In this document: positions 1 through 5,411 of the stretch, in pieces | Position numbering within the stretch: the stretch's first letter is position 1 | Layout: every line of letters starts with the position of its first letter | Source of the DNA: Methanobacteriota archaeon | GTDB taxonomy: Archaea; Thermoplasmatota; Poseidoniia; Poseidoniales; Thalassarchaeaceae | DNA: 5,411 bases | Assembly (NCBI GenBank): GCA_002685895.1 | Contig: NYYK01000064.1 | Span: forward strand, 1 to 5,411 | Direction of reading: 5' to 3' | Notes under the pieces: generated by a model | The model's input: only the letters and a program-made list of their open reading frames with translations | What the model was told of the DNA's origin: nothing | Databases searched by the model: none | Translations under genes and position numbers: made by a program

Positions 1-790
1 AGCTAGTAACGAAAATGTTGGTAAGGACTTACGTGACTTGTATGACACTCTGACTAGCGGTGGCGTGACTTATGTCGGGGCAATAGAAGTGGCTGAAGCC
101 GCAAAAGTGGTTGAGAATGTGCAGCGCGACCTCAACATTGCTTTGGTTAACGAGTTGGCTAGAATTTTCCCGGTCTTAGGAATCGATGTTGAAGATGTTC
201 TTGATGCGGCTGCAACTAAATGGAATTTCCATCGCTATCGACCTGGTGTAGGAGTAGGTGGGCACTGTATTCCTGTAGATCCATACTATCTGATTCAGAA
301 GGCGAAGAATGCAGGCGCTCCAGTCGAGTTGATTACTTCTGCTCGGCAGGTCAATAGTGCCATGCCCAGCAATGTGGCAGCAGACATATCTGAGATATTG
401 AATAGATACGATGTTGAAATAGATGGCTCTAATGTTCTATTACTAGGTTGGTCTTACAAGCCAGGAATTGGGGACCCCCGAGAAACACCGGCGGAGCCAC
501 TAGCAGAAGCCTTGGCGGAGATGGGTTGTTTGGTGCAAACCTTCGACCCTCTGGTGGATGACCGATTTTTCCCAACAGGTCTGGCGGATTTGGTACGTGT
601 TGAATCAGAAATTCAACCCTTTGACATTGCAATTCTTGTGACTGCGCATGATGAGGTTGTCGGATTGGATTGGGAAAAACTTGCAGAAATGGCCAATCAA
701 CCTCTGATTTATGATGGAAGAAGAGTGTTAGATGTCAATTCGCTAGAATCTCTTGGTTGGTTGGTCTATCTATTGGGCGCTCCCCTATAA
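1..790 (+). CDS. UDP-N-acetylhexosamine-type nucleotide-sugar dehydrogenase, 5' truncated by window edge
   Basis: Cytoplasmic NAD-dependent enzyme of the UDP-glucose/GDP-mannose dehydrogenase family, which oxidises C6 of a sugar nucleotide twice to give a uronic acid for surface glycans. The frame is open from base 2, so the gene begins outside the window; 262 residues are visible against a usual 420-440, and the N-terminal NAD-binding Rossmann domain is missing. The central domain contains IEVAEAAKVVEN and the catalytic cysteine in GGHCIPVDPYY (Cys at visible residue 89). That form of the motif is typical of WecC/WbpA/VipA-like enzymes acting on UDP-ManNAc, UDP-GlcNAc or UDP-GalNAc; UDP-glucose dehydrogenases usually have a GSCFPKD-like motif. 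The C-terminal UDP-binding domain (about visible residues 144-250) shows GWSYKPGIGDPRETP. Stop is TAA at 788-790. The family is certain; the exact substrate cannot be read from sequence. An internal TTG at 38 is not the start, since conserved sequence runs through it. Confidence 0.93.
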   Translation, partial: ASNENVGKDLRDLYDTLTSGGVTYVGAIEVAEAAKVVENVQRDLNIALVNELARIFPVLGIDVEDVLDAAATKWNFHRYRPGVGVGGHCIPVDPYYLIQKAKNAGAPVELITSARQVNSAMPSNVAADISEILNRYDVEIDGSNVLLLGWSYKPGIGDPRETPAEPLAEALAEMGCLVQTFDPLVDDRFFPTGLADLVRVESEIQPFDIAILVTAHDEVVGLDWEKLAEMANQPLIYDGRRVLDVNSLESLGWLVYLLGAPL

Positions 791-845
791 TTTGGCAATA
801 CATGGTGTGAAGGTTCATGTTCTCGTTGAACTCCGGCTTGCTCGC

Positions 846-851
846 GGTGAG
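846..851 (+). promoter_or_regulatory. Shine-Dalgarno site of gcvPA
   Basis: GGTGAG lies five bases before ATG 857. An in-frame TGA at 848-850 rules out any start further upstream, so this site and ATG 857 fix the beginning of gcvPA. Confidence 0.6.
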
Positions 852-856
852 TTGTT

Positions 857-2242
857 ATGGTTGACCATCTGCCAAACTTGGGGCGTGAGGCTGAGATGCT
901 TCAAGCGTTGGGCCTTTCCTCAATGGATGACCTGTTTTCGGACATTCCCGAGAGTATCAAACGGGTTGGCCCACTCGATTTACCACCTCCTCAGACAGAA
1001 GAAGAAATTTGGACAGAAGCACAAAGATTGTTATCAGCAAATGTGCCCATCAACAGCCGCCCGAATTTTCTTGGTGCTGGACTTTACGAGAACTTTGTTC
1101 CCTCGATGGTGGCAGCCATGGCAACTAGGGGGGAATTTCTCACTGCTTACACGCCTTACCAGCCTGAAGTCAGCCAAGGAATGTTGCAGGCGTTGTGGGA
1201 ATTTCAAACAATGATTTCTGAATTAGTAGCACTTCCTGTATCCAATGTCAGCGTGTATGACGCATCAACTGCAGCTGCTGAAGCACTCACTTGCGCCACT
1301 AGAGTGAATAATCGCAAAGCAGAGCAGAAGAATGTAGTCTATGTGACAAAATGGTTACCAGAACATCGTCTTTCAGTTATTGAGAATTATACTGCTGGAG
1401 GTAGCATTGAAATCAGAACCTTGGATTGGAATAATGAAGGCATGATTGATCTTGTCGCTGCAGAATCAGCAGTAGGCAGTTGTGCGGTCTATGTTGAACA
1501 ACCAAATCCGTTTGGAATTATAGATGAAAATTTGCCTAAATTGAAACAAATCATTGGTGAAAACTGCGCTTTGATAGTGGGAGTCAATGCAACATCACTT
1601 GGTTTGTTGGAAGCACCTGGTAATTGGGGTGCAGACATTGTAGTGGGGGAAGGTCAACCCTTCGGAATTGGAGCCACAGCAGGAGGTCCCATTTACGGGT
1701 TATTTGCTTGCACTGATAAGTATCTCAGACAGATGCCGGGGCGCATTGTTGGACAAACAATTGATGACAGGGGAAACGATGCATTCACCCTCACTCTTTC
1801 AACACGTGAGCAACATATTCGCCGTCACAAAGCGACTAGCAACATCTGTTCCAATGAAACACTGATTGCCCTAATGGGGAGTATGCATATGGCTCTACTC
1901 GGACCAATTGGTCTAGAGAGATTGGCTCTCCGAAATGCAGCATCTTGTCAGGTGGCACGAAATGGTGTTCTATCTATCAAAGGGGTTGAGTTACTATACC
2001 CTAATTCATCCTCGTACAATGAATTCACTGTTGTTTTACCTGGCTCAGCAAAAAGTGCACTTTCCCATCTTGATTCACTTGGAGTAACTGGTGGTTTGGC
2101 ATTGGAGGATACCACCTTGCAGGCAAGTGAAAAATGGTTGCATATCACTGCTACAGATCAGACTACAGAAGACGATGTAGTTGCTCTAGTTGAGGGCTTG
2201 AAGTCGTGGATTTCATCATTTGCACAGGAGGTGGAGGCGTGA
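857..2242 (+). CDS. gcvPA: Glycine dehydrogenase (decarboxylating) subunit 1, P-protein N-terminal half
   Basis: One of the two subunits that replace the single-chain P-protein (EC 1.4.4.2) of the glycine cleavage system. The enzyme decarboxylates glycine with PLP and transfers the aminomethyl group to lipoyl-GcvH in the cytoplasm. The 461-residue product is close to the usual 440-460. Family signatures include FLGAG near residue 70, TAYTPYQPEVSQG from residue 96, the YDASTAAAEAL stretch, a GGP turn after GEGQPFG, MPGRIVGQT, and the REQHIRRHKATSNIC block (Arg317 to Cys331). This subunit has the aminotransferase fold but not the PLP lysine, which is in GcvPB; that is normal for the family. The start is ATG 857, fixed by an in-frame TGA at 848-850. 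The 3' end overlaps gcvPB by four bases. It is 66 bases from the dehydrogenase gene, so it may share its transcript or start its own. No frameshift or missing block is apparent. Confidence 0.97.
   Translation: MVDHLPNLGREAEMLQALGLSSMDDLFSDIPESIKRVGPLDLPPPQTEEEIWTEAQRLLSANVPINSRPNFLGAGLYENFVPSMVAAMATRGEFLTAYTPYQPEVSQGMLQALWEFQTMISELVALPVSNVSVYDASTAAAEALTCATRVNNRKAEQKNVVYVTKWLPEHRLSVIENYTAGGSIEIRTLDWNNEGMIDLVAAESAVGSCAVYVEQPNPFGIIDENLPKLKQIIGENCALIVGVNATSLGLLEAPGNWGADIVVGEGQPFGIGATAGGPIYGLFACTDKYLRQMPGRIVGQTIDDRGNDAFTLTLSTREQHIRRHKATSNICSNETLIALMGSMHMALLGPIGLERLALRNAASCQVARNGVLSIKGVELLYPNSSSYNEFTVVLPGSAKSALSHLDSLGVTGGLALEDTTLQASEKWLHITATDQTTEDDVVALVEGLKSWISSFAQEVEA
2226..2241 (+). promoter_or_regulatory. 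Strong Shine-Dalgarno and GTG start of gcvPB, inside the end of gcvPA
   Basis: AGGAGGTG at 2226-2233 is followed by a five-base spacer and GTG at 2239. The start overlaps the gcvPA stop TGA (2240-2242) as GTGA. This decides the start of gcvPB: an in-frame GTG at 2206 would add 11 residues that are just the Shine-Dalgarno region read as protein (including GGGG). The arrangement is typical of translational coupling between subunits made in equal amounts. Confidence 0.9.
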
Positions 2243-3732
2243 GTGATATTTTCGCTTTTAATGGCGCTGCTACTTCTGGGTATGCGCAACCAGCGCCGCT
2301 GCTTGAAGATGGCGAGGCATCAGCAGGGATTCCGGAATCAATGCGAAGGGCAACCTTACCTCGATGGCCTCGGGCCAGTGAGCCAGAGTTAGTTCGTCAC
2401 TTTACTTGGCTTTCACAGCGAAATTTTGGGATTGACAGTGGCTTCTATCCGCTTGGGTCTTGCACCATGAAACACAATCCCAGAGTCAACGAGAAGATTG
2501 TTCAGTTGGCTGGAATCAATGATTTACACCCTCTTGCTCCAGAATCACACCTACAAGGTTTGATGTCTATTTTCTACGAAATGCAAGAGATGCTAGCTCA
2601 TTGCGCCGGCATGGATGAAGTTACTCTACAACCGGTTGCTGGCGCCCAAGGAGAGTTTGCAGCAATCCGGTGCATTCAGGAATATCATCGTAGTATTGGT
2701 GAAGAGAGCCGTGACAAAGTGATAGTTCCGGATTCAGCACATGGTACAAATCCAGCATCAGCCGCTATGTGTGGGTACGATATCATTGAGATTCCTAGTG
2801 GAGAGGATGGGCGCCTCGATATTGATGCAATACGCGCAGTGGTGGGGGAAGATACTGCGGCAATGATGGTGACTAATCCAAGTACACTTGGAGTATTTGA
2901 GCCAGATATTGCTGAAGCCGCTGATATTGTACACGCAGCAGGCGGCCAAATGTACTATGATGGTGCTAATTTCAATGCGATTCTTGGCAAAACATCACCT
3001 GGTTTGATGGGTTTTGACGCGGTACATTACAATCTTCACAAGACCTTTTCTCAACCACATGGGGGAGGTGGACCTGGCTCTGGACCAATCGGTGTGAAGA
3101 GTCACTTGGCTCAGTTCCTTCCAAAACCGCTAGTGGATAGAACAGAAGATGATGGTGGTTTGGATGGATGGACCTACTTCTGGGTTGATCCAGAAAATAG
3201 TATTGGTAAAGTTCAGCAATGGCATGGAAATGCTGGCGCAGTGGTCCGTTCTTGGGCATTCTATCGCCGCTATGGGCGTGAACTTGAGAAGATGAGTGAA
3301 CACGCAGTTCTGAATGCAAATTATTTGCGGCATCGTATCTTGAACCCTGATGCTGAGGTGGTAGCAAATATCCCTGCAATGCCGGTTGATGGTGCTCCTG
3401 CAGAGGTTGTGAAACACGAATTCACATTGAGCATGTCTCCTATCAAGGATGAAACAGGAGTCACAGGTAAAGATGTAGCAAAGCGGTTGTTGGATTATGG
3501 GTACATGGCTCCAACTCTTTACTTCCCAATGATTGTACCGGAATGCCTTATGATAGAGCCAACTGAAACGGAGAGCAAAGAGGTTCTAGATAAGTTCGCT
3601 GAGGATTTCTTAGCGATTCTCGCTGAAGATCCAGAACTTGTCACTACCGCTCCACATTCCACTGATGTTGGCCGAGTTGATGAGGTATGGGCTGCAAGAA
3701 ATCTTGTGCTACGTCATCCTCTTGATGATTAG
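2239..3732 (+). CDS. gcvPB: Glycine dehydrogenase (decarboxylating) subunit 2, P-protein C-terminal half with PLP lysine
   Basis: PLP-bearing subunit of the split glycine decarboxylase, partner of GcvPA in the glycine cleavage system. From GTG 2239 it is 497 residues, within the family's usual 475-510. Signatures in order: YPLGSCTMKHNPRVNE from residue 70, DSAHGTNPASA from residue 165, the PLP Schiff-base lysine Lys268 in HYNLHKTFSQPH, the glycine-rich loop GGGGPGSGP at 275-283, TLYFP at 426-430, and MIEPTETES at 438-446. All catalytic elements look intact. The stop is TAG at 3730-3732. The four-base overlap with gcvPA and strong ribosome binding site indicate coupled synthesis. No gcvT, gcvH or lipoate gene follows; the next gene encodes an unrelated exported protein, so the rest of the glycine cleavage system must be elsewhere in the genome. 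No glycine riboswitch is recognisable ahead of the pair. Confidence 0.97.
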   Translation: MSDIFAFNGAATSGYAQPAPLLEDGEASAGIPESMRRATLPRWPRASEPELVRHFTWLSQRNFGIDSGFYPLGSCTMKHNPRVNEKIVQLAGINDLHPLAPESHLQGLMSIFYEMQEMLAHCAGMDEVTLQPVAGAQGEFAAIRCIQEYHRSIGEESRDKVIVPDSAHGTNPASAAMCGYDIIEIPSGEDGRLDIDAIRAVVGEDTAAMMVTNPSTLGVFEPDIAEAADIVHAAGGQMYYDGANFNAILGKTSPGLMGFDAVHYNLHKTFSQPHGGGGPGSGPIGVKSHLAQFLPKPLVDRTEDDGGLDGWTYFWVDPENSIGKVQQWHGNAGAVVRSWAFYRRYGRELEKMSEHAVLNANYLRHRILNPDAEVVANIPAMPVDGAPAEVVKHEFTLSMSPIKDETGVTGKDVAKRLLDYGYMAPTLYFPMIVPECLMIEPTETESKEVLDKFAEDFLAILAEDPELVTTAPHSTDVGRVDEVWAARNLVLRHPLDD

Positions 3733-3768
3733 GTCACCAAAGGGGTTGATTCAATTACCATCGGTTTG

Positions 3769-3788
3769 CGTGAGCCTATAGGCTCACG
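3769..3788. repeat. Perfect 20-bp palindrome in the gcvPB downstream gap
   Basis: CGTGAGCCTA followed directly by TAGGCTCACG: two 10-base arms that are exact reverse complements, with TATA at the centre. As RNA it could form an 8-bp, GC-rich stem with a four-base loop. It starts 36 bases after the gcvPB stop and ends 10 bases before ATG 3799, and its last base is the first base of the next gene's Shine-Dalgarno site. It could be an operator for a dimeric regulator, an RNA hairpin at the 3' end of the gcvPA-gcvPB transcript, or a hairpin affecting translation of the next gene. No T tract follows it, which argues against a classical intrinsic terminator. The palindrome is certain; its role is not. 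Confidence 0.9.
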
Positions 3789-3792
3789 AGGT
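3788..3792 (+). promoter_or_regulatory. Shine-Dalgarno site of the secreted-protein gene
   Basis: GAGGT, six bases before ATG 3799, matches the anti-Shine-Dalgarno of archaeal and bacterial 16S rRNA. It supports ATG 3799 over an upstream in-frame TTG at 3766, which would place the palindrome inside the protein and put extra residues ahead of the signal peptide. Confidence 0.8.
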
Positions 3793-3798
3793 ATTATC

Positions 3799-3891
3799 AT
3801 GGTATTGAGGCTGCGACTTGCAATCTTTTTGACGCTCTTGATGCTACTGACTCCAGTCGCTCCACTGCTTTCAATCGAGCAAGTATCTGCA
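3799..3891 (+). other. Signal peptide of the secreted protein
   Basis: Residues 1-31: short basic n-region (MVLRLR), hydrophobic stretch LAIFLTLLMLLTPVAPLL, then SIEQVSA as a plausible signal peptidase I site, followed by a polar, Ser/Thr/Pro-rich mature start (SPETNGTASP). No lipobox cysteine and no twin arginine is present, so general Sec export is the simplest reading. The exact cleavage position is a guess. Confidence 0.8.
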
Positions 3892-5411
3892 TCTCCTGAA
3901 ACCAATGGCACAGCCTCACCAGTTGAAATTAGTAGGGTGGCTACTGGCATACTTTCAGAGCCGGCAATTGTTGGCGATTCAGCAGGAAATTTCCATGTTA
4001 TATGGGTTGAGAATCATTCAAAATTGATGTATCTAGCAGTGGATTCTGAAGGTTCATCTGCGGGTCAGCCATCTCAAATCGGAGCCTCTGGCGGAAATAT
4101 CAAGTGGTCCCCTAGAATTTCAATTGACGATTCAGGAATTCTTCACATGTTGTGGATAAAAGATTCTACTTCTAGCAACTGCTTAGTTTACTTCGCTAGC
4201 AATCCAACTACTGATAGTGACCCTACAGATGGCTTTTACAATCCTACTGATTATTCTACGAACAACGTTGTATGTAAAACGAATTTTATCATCGATAACA
4301 TTGCCAATCCAAATCTTGCAGTAGATTCTCAAGGAGCAGCCCATATCGTCTGGCAAGACAAGGATGACCCGCTAGACTCACATTTTGGATTGCCAGCTAT
4401 TCGCTACTCAATGATGGAGGCTAATTGGAGCTCTCACATGGCTGATAGCCCAATTTTTGATACCTTGTTGACTACATCCCCTAGCAAGTCAACTTTCCCT
4501 GAACTCACCATCACTGATGATGATGAGATAGTGGTTACTTGGCAAGATTCACGTGGAAGTATGGTGGAAATAGCGGTTCTTCTCGATTCGTCCTCTTGGG
4601 ATGGCATGTTTGACGAATGGAAGGATATGTGTACCCTACTTTATGGGGGGACCGATCGTCAAGGCTGGCCCTCTCCTGGGCTACAAAACATGGCCGATTC
4701 AGTAGGAGTAATCTTGTTAGATACGATTTATGGTCTTGGTGATTATGTCCCCCCCAATCCTGCTGATTATGGAAATTGTGCAGGACATCATAATACCGGT
4801 CAACGCTCAAATCCAGTAATTCTCACTGAACAATACCATACAGGCGGGATTCGCAAGTTACACCGAACCATTTTCAACGGTCAAATGCAAAATGGCGCTA
4901 ATCAGTACGAAGATTGGGGGCCTGCCACAACTTGGGCCTGTTTATCTTGGATGGACGCTAATGGAAATGTTGGCAATGCATCCAACCCCCCCACTCTTTA
5001 TGACCATCGTTGGAATCCTGAAGCAACTAAATTCGCAATTCCAATTAGTGATGAAGCACCAAAGACTGGGAATACTGGCACTTCTTCAGATGATGACCAA
5101 TCTATCGCTGAAGCCCATGACGCCTGCGTAGAGGGTGGCGTAGTTCCAATCACAGTTTTGGGAGAAATAACTTCTTCCTCTTCCAATAGTATGTGGAGTT
5201 ATGGGCTCGATCTCTCGCAATGCCCGTTGGGTGCTGTAAGTTCAAACCCACGAACTTGCTCCAATATCAATGTTAGAAACACTGATGCAGGAGGGAGAGT
5301 CAGTCAATGGCCAGCTACCGGGCAAAATCTCTCTCAGATGTTCGATTTTTGGATGGGGATACTTCACTCTGGGACTCCAGAAGTGTGGACCACTGTTTTG
5401 GACCCCTATGC
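3799..5411 (+). CDS. Secreted or surface protein with propeller-type repeats and a VWA-like domain, 3' truncated by window edge
   Basis: I recognise no named gene. The frame is open from ATG 3799 to the last base (537 complete codons, no stop). Residues 1-31 form a signal peptide: Arg4 and Arg6, a hydrophobic core to about Leu24, and a plausible cleavage after VSA (residues 29-31). Residues 55-248 hold four copies of a 15-residue repeat of the kind found in sialidase/BNR-like beta-propellers. From about residue 256 to 522 the order of elements matches a von Willebrand A-like fold: strand VEIAVLLDSSS, strand SVGVILLDT, helix GGIRKLHRTI, strand TKFAIPISDE with Asp418, helix plus strand ending in GVVPITVLG, then TDAGG at 495-499 and a final helix. 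Eight cysteines fit an extracytoplasmic protein with disulfides. It probably acts outside the membrane in adhesion or binding, but that is inference; neither ligand nor anchor is visible. Good Shine-Dalgarno GAGGT. It is 66 bases from gcvPB with no functional link seen. Confidence 0.88.
   Translation, partial: MVLRLRLAIFLTLLMLLTPVAPLLSIEQVSASPETNGTASPVEISRVATGILSEPAIVGDSAGNFHVIWVENHSKLMYLAVDSEGSSAGQPSQIGASGGNIKWSPRISIDDSGILHMLWIKDSTSSNCLVYFASNPTTDSDPTDGFYNPTDYSTNNVVCKTNFIIDNIANPNLAVDSQGAAHIVWQDKDDPLDSHFGLPAIRYSMMEANWSSHMADSPIFDTLLTTSPSKSTFPELTITDDDEIVVTWQDSRGSMVEIAVLLDSSSWDGMFDEWKDMCTLLYGGTDRQGWPSPGLQNMADSVGVILLDTIYGLGDYVPPNPADYGNCAGHHNTGQRSNPVILTEQYHTGGIRKLHRTIFNGQMQNGANQYEDWGPATTWACLSWMDANGNVGNASNPPTLYDHRWNPEATKFAIPISDEAPKTGNTGTSSDDDQSIAEAHDACVEGGVVPITVLGEITSSSSNSMWSYGLDLSQCPLGAVSSNPRTCSNINVRNTDAGGRVSQWPATGQNLSQMFDFWMGILHSGTPEVWTTVLDPY
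3961..4542 (+). repeat. Four degenerate propeller-type protein repeats
   Basis: Four segments share the pattern P-x-[IL]-x-x-D-x-x-G-x-x-H-x-x-W, always with exactly 14 residues from Pro to Trp: residues 55-69 (PAIVGDSAGNFHVIW), 105-119 (PRISIDDSGILHMLW), 171-185 (PNLAVDSQGAAHIVW) and 234-248 (PELTITDDDEIVVTW). The fourth keeps Pro and Trp but has lost the Gly and His. Repeat starts are 50, 66 and 63 residues apart, a normal blade size for a beta-propeller. Each of the first three is followed by a strand such as KLMYLAV, CLVYFAS or AIRYSMM, as in sialidase-like blades. Four blades are too few for a common closed propeller, so more may lie past the window end. Confidence 0.75.
4564..5364 (+). 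other. VWA-like domain with incomplete metal-site motif
   Basis: Residues about 256-522 of the secreted protein. Strand 1 ends in Asp263-Ser-Ser265-Ser-Trp267, where a full MIDAS would read D-x-S-x-S; the third ligand position is Trp. Strand 2 is SVGVILLDT (301-309). A helix-like segment starts at GGIRKL. Strand 4 is TKFAIPISDEAP with Asp418 in the place of the family's conserved Asp. The next helix and strand are SIAEAHDACVEGGVVPITVLG, and TDAGG (495-499) corresponds to the usual TGG before the last helix. Long inserts carry most of the six cysteines here (278, 327, 381, 443, 475, 487). The fold call rests on the order of elements and short motifs, not on an alignment. Confidence 0.6.

Noticed and set aside
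786..791. TATAAT overlapping the stop of the dehydrogenase gene, as a promoter for gcvPA
   Set aside because: No convincing -35 box at proper spacing and no archaeal BRE-like purine context. A single six-base AT match is weak evidence, and read-through from the upstream gene is equally likely.
791..856. Glycine riboswitch or other structured leader before gcvPA
   Set aside because: The gap is only 66 bases, too short for a tandem glycine aptamer. Its best hairpin (GTTCA at 813-817 with TGAAC at 827-831) is five base pairs with a nine-base loop, which is unremarkable.
753..1214. A 153-codon reading frame overlapping the end of the dehydrogenase and the start of gcvPA
   Set aside because: It lies in another frame of clearly coding sequence, and its translation is rich in Trp, Arg and Cys with no family motif. 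It is a shadow frame.
2972..3417. Minus-strand open frames across gcvPB
   Set aside because: They are antisense to conserved gcvPB motifs including the PLP lysine region, have low-complexity His/Ser-rich translations, and lack a ribosome binding site.
3777..3780. TATA at the centre of the palindrome as an archaeal TATA box
   Set aside because: It is flanked by GC-rich arms and lies about 19 bases before the ATG, leaving little or no room for the usual 25-base distance to a transcript start, unless the mRNA were leaderless, which the GAGGT site argues against.

Overview
The window reads as one strand of ordinary coding sequence: four genes, all on the + strand, with short gaps. It suggests an archaeon, most plausibly a planktonic euryarchaeon of the Marine Group II (Poseidoniales) type. 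The grounds are a glycine decarboxylase split into two subunit genes, strong GAGG-type Shine-Dalgarno sites, middling base composition, and a large secreted protein joining propeller-like repeats to a von Willebrand A-like domain, an architecture I associate with that group from general familiarity. The assignment is an inference; split gcvPA/gcvPB also occurs in many bacteria.

Layout. Positions 1-790 hold the C-terminal two thirds of a UDP-N-acetylhexosamine-type nucleotide-sugar dehydrogenase whose N-terminal Rossmann domain lies off the left edge. After a 66-base gap come gcvPA (857-2242) and gcvPB (2239-3732), the two subunits of the P-protein of the glycine cleavage system. They overlap by four bases (GTGA) and are surely co-translated. 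After a second gap, also 66 bases, which contains a perfect 20-bp palindrome (3769-3788), a long reading frame starts at ATG 3799 and stays open to the end of the window. It encodes at least 537 residues of an exported protein: signal peptide, four regularly built propeller-type repeats, then a VWA-like domain.

How they fit together. GcvPA and GcvPB form the PLP-dependent enzyme that decarboxylates glycine and loads the aminomethyl group onto the lipoyl protein GcvH; gcvH and gcvT are not in this window. The dehydrogenase makes a uronic-acid sugar nucleotide for surface glycans, and the last gene is itself a surface or secreted protein, but nothing in the sequence links either of them to glycine metabolism. 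The least ordinary parts are the secreted protein, whose VWA-like domain appears to start inside a propeller blade and to lack a full metal-binding motif, and the palindrome that abuts its ribosome binding site. I see no mobile element, CRISPR array, tRNA or rRNA.
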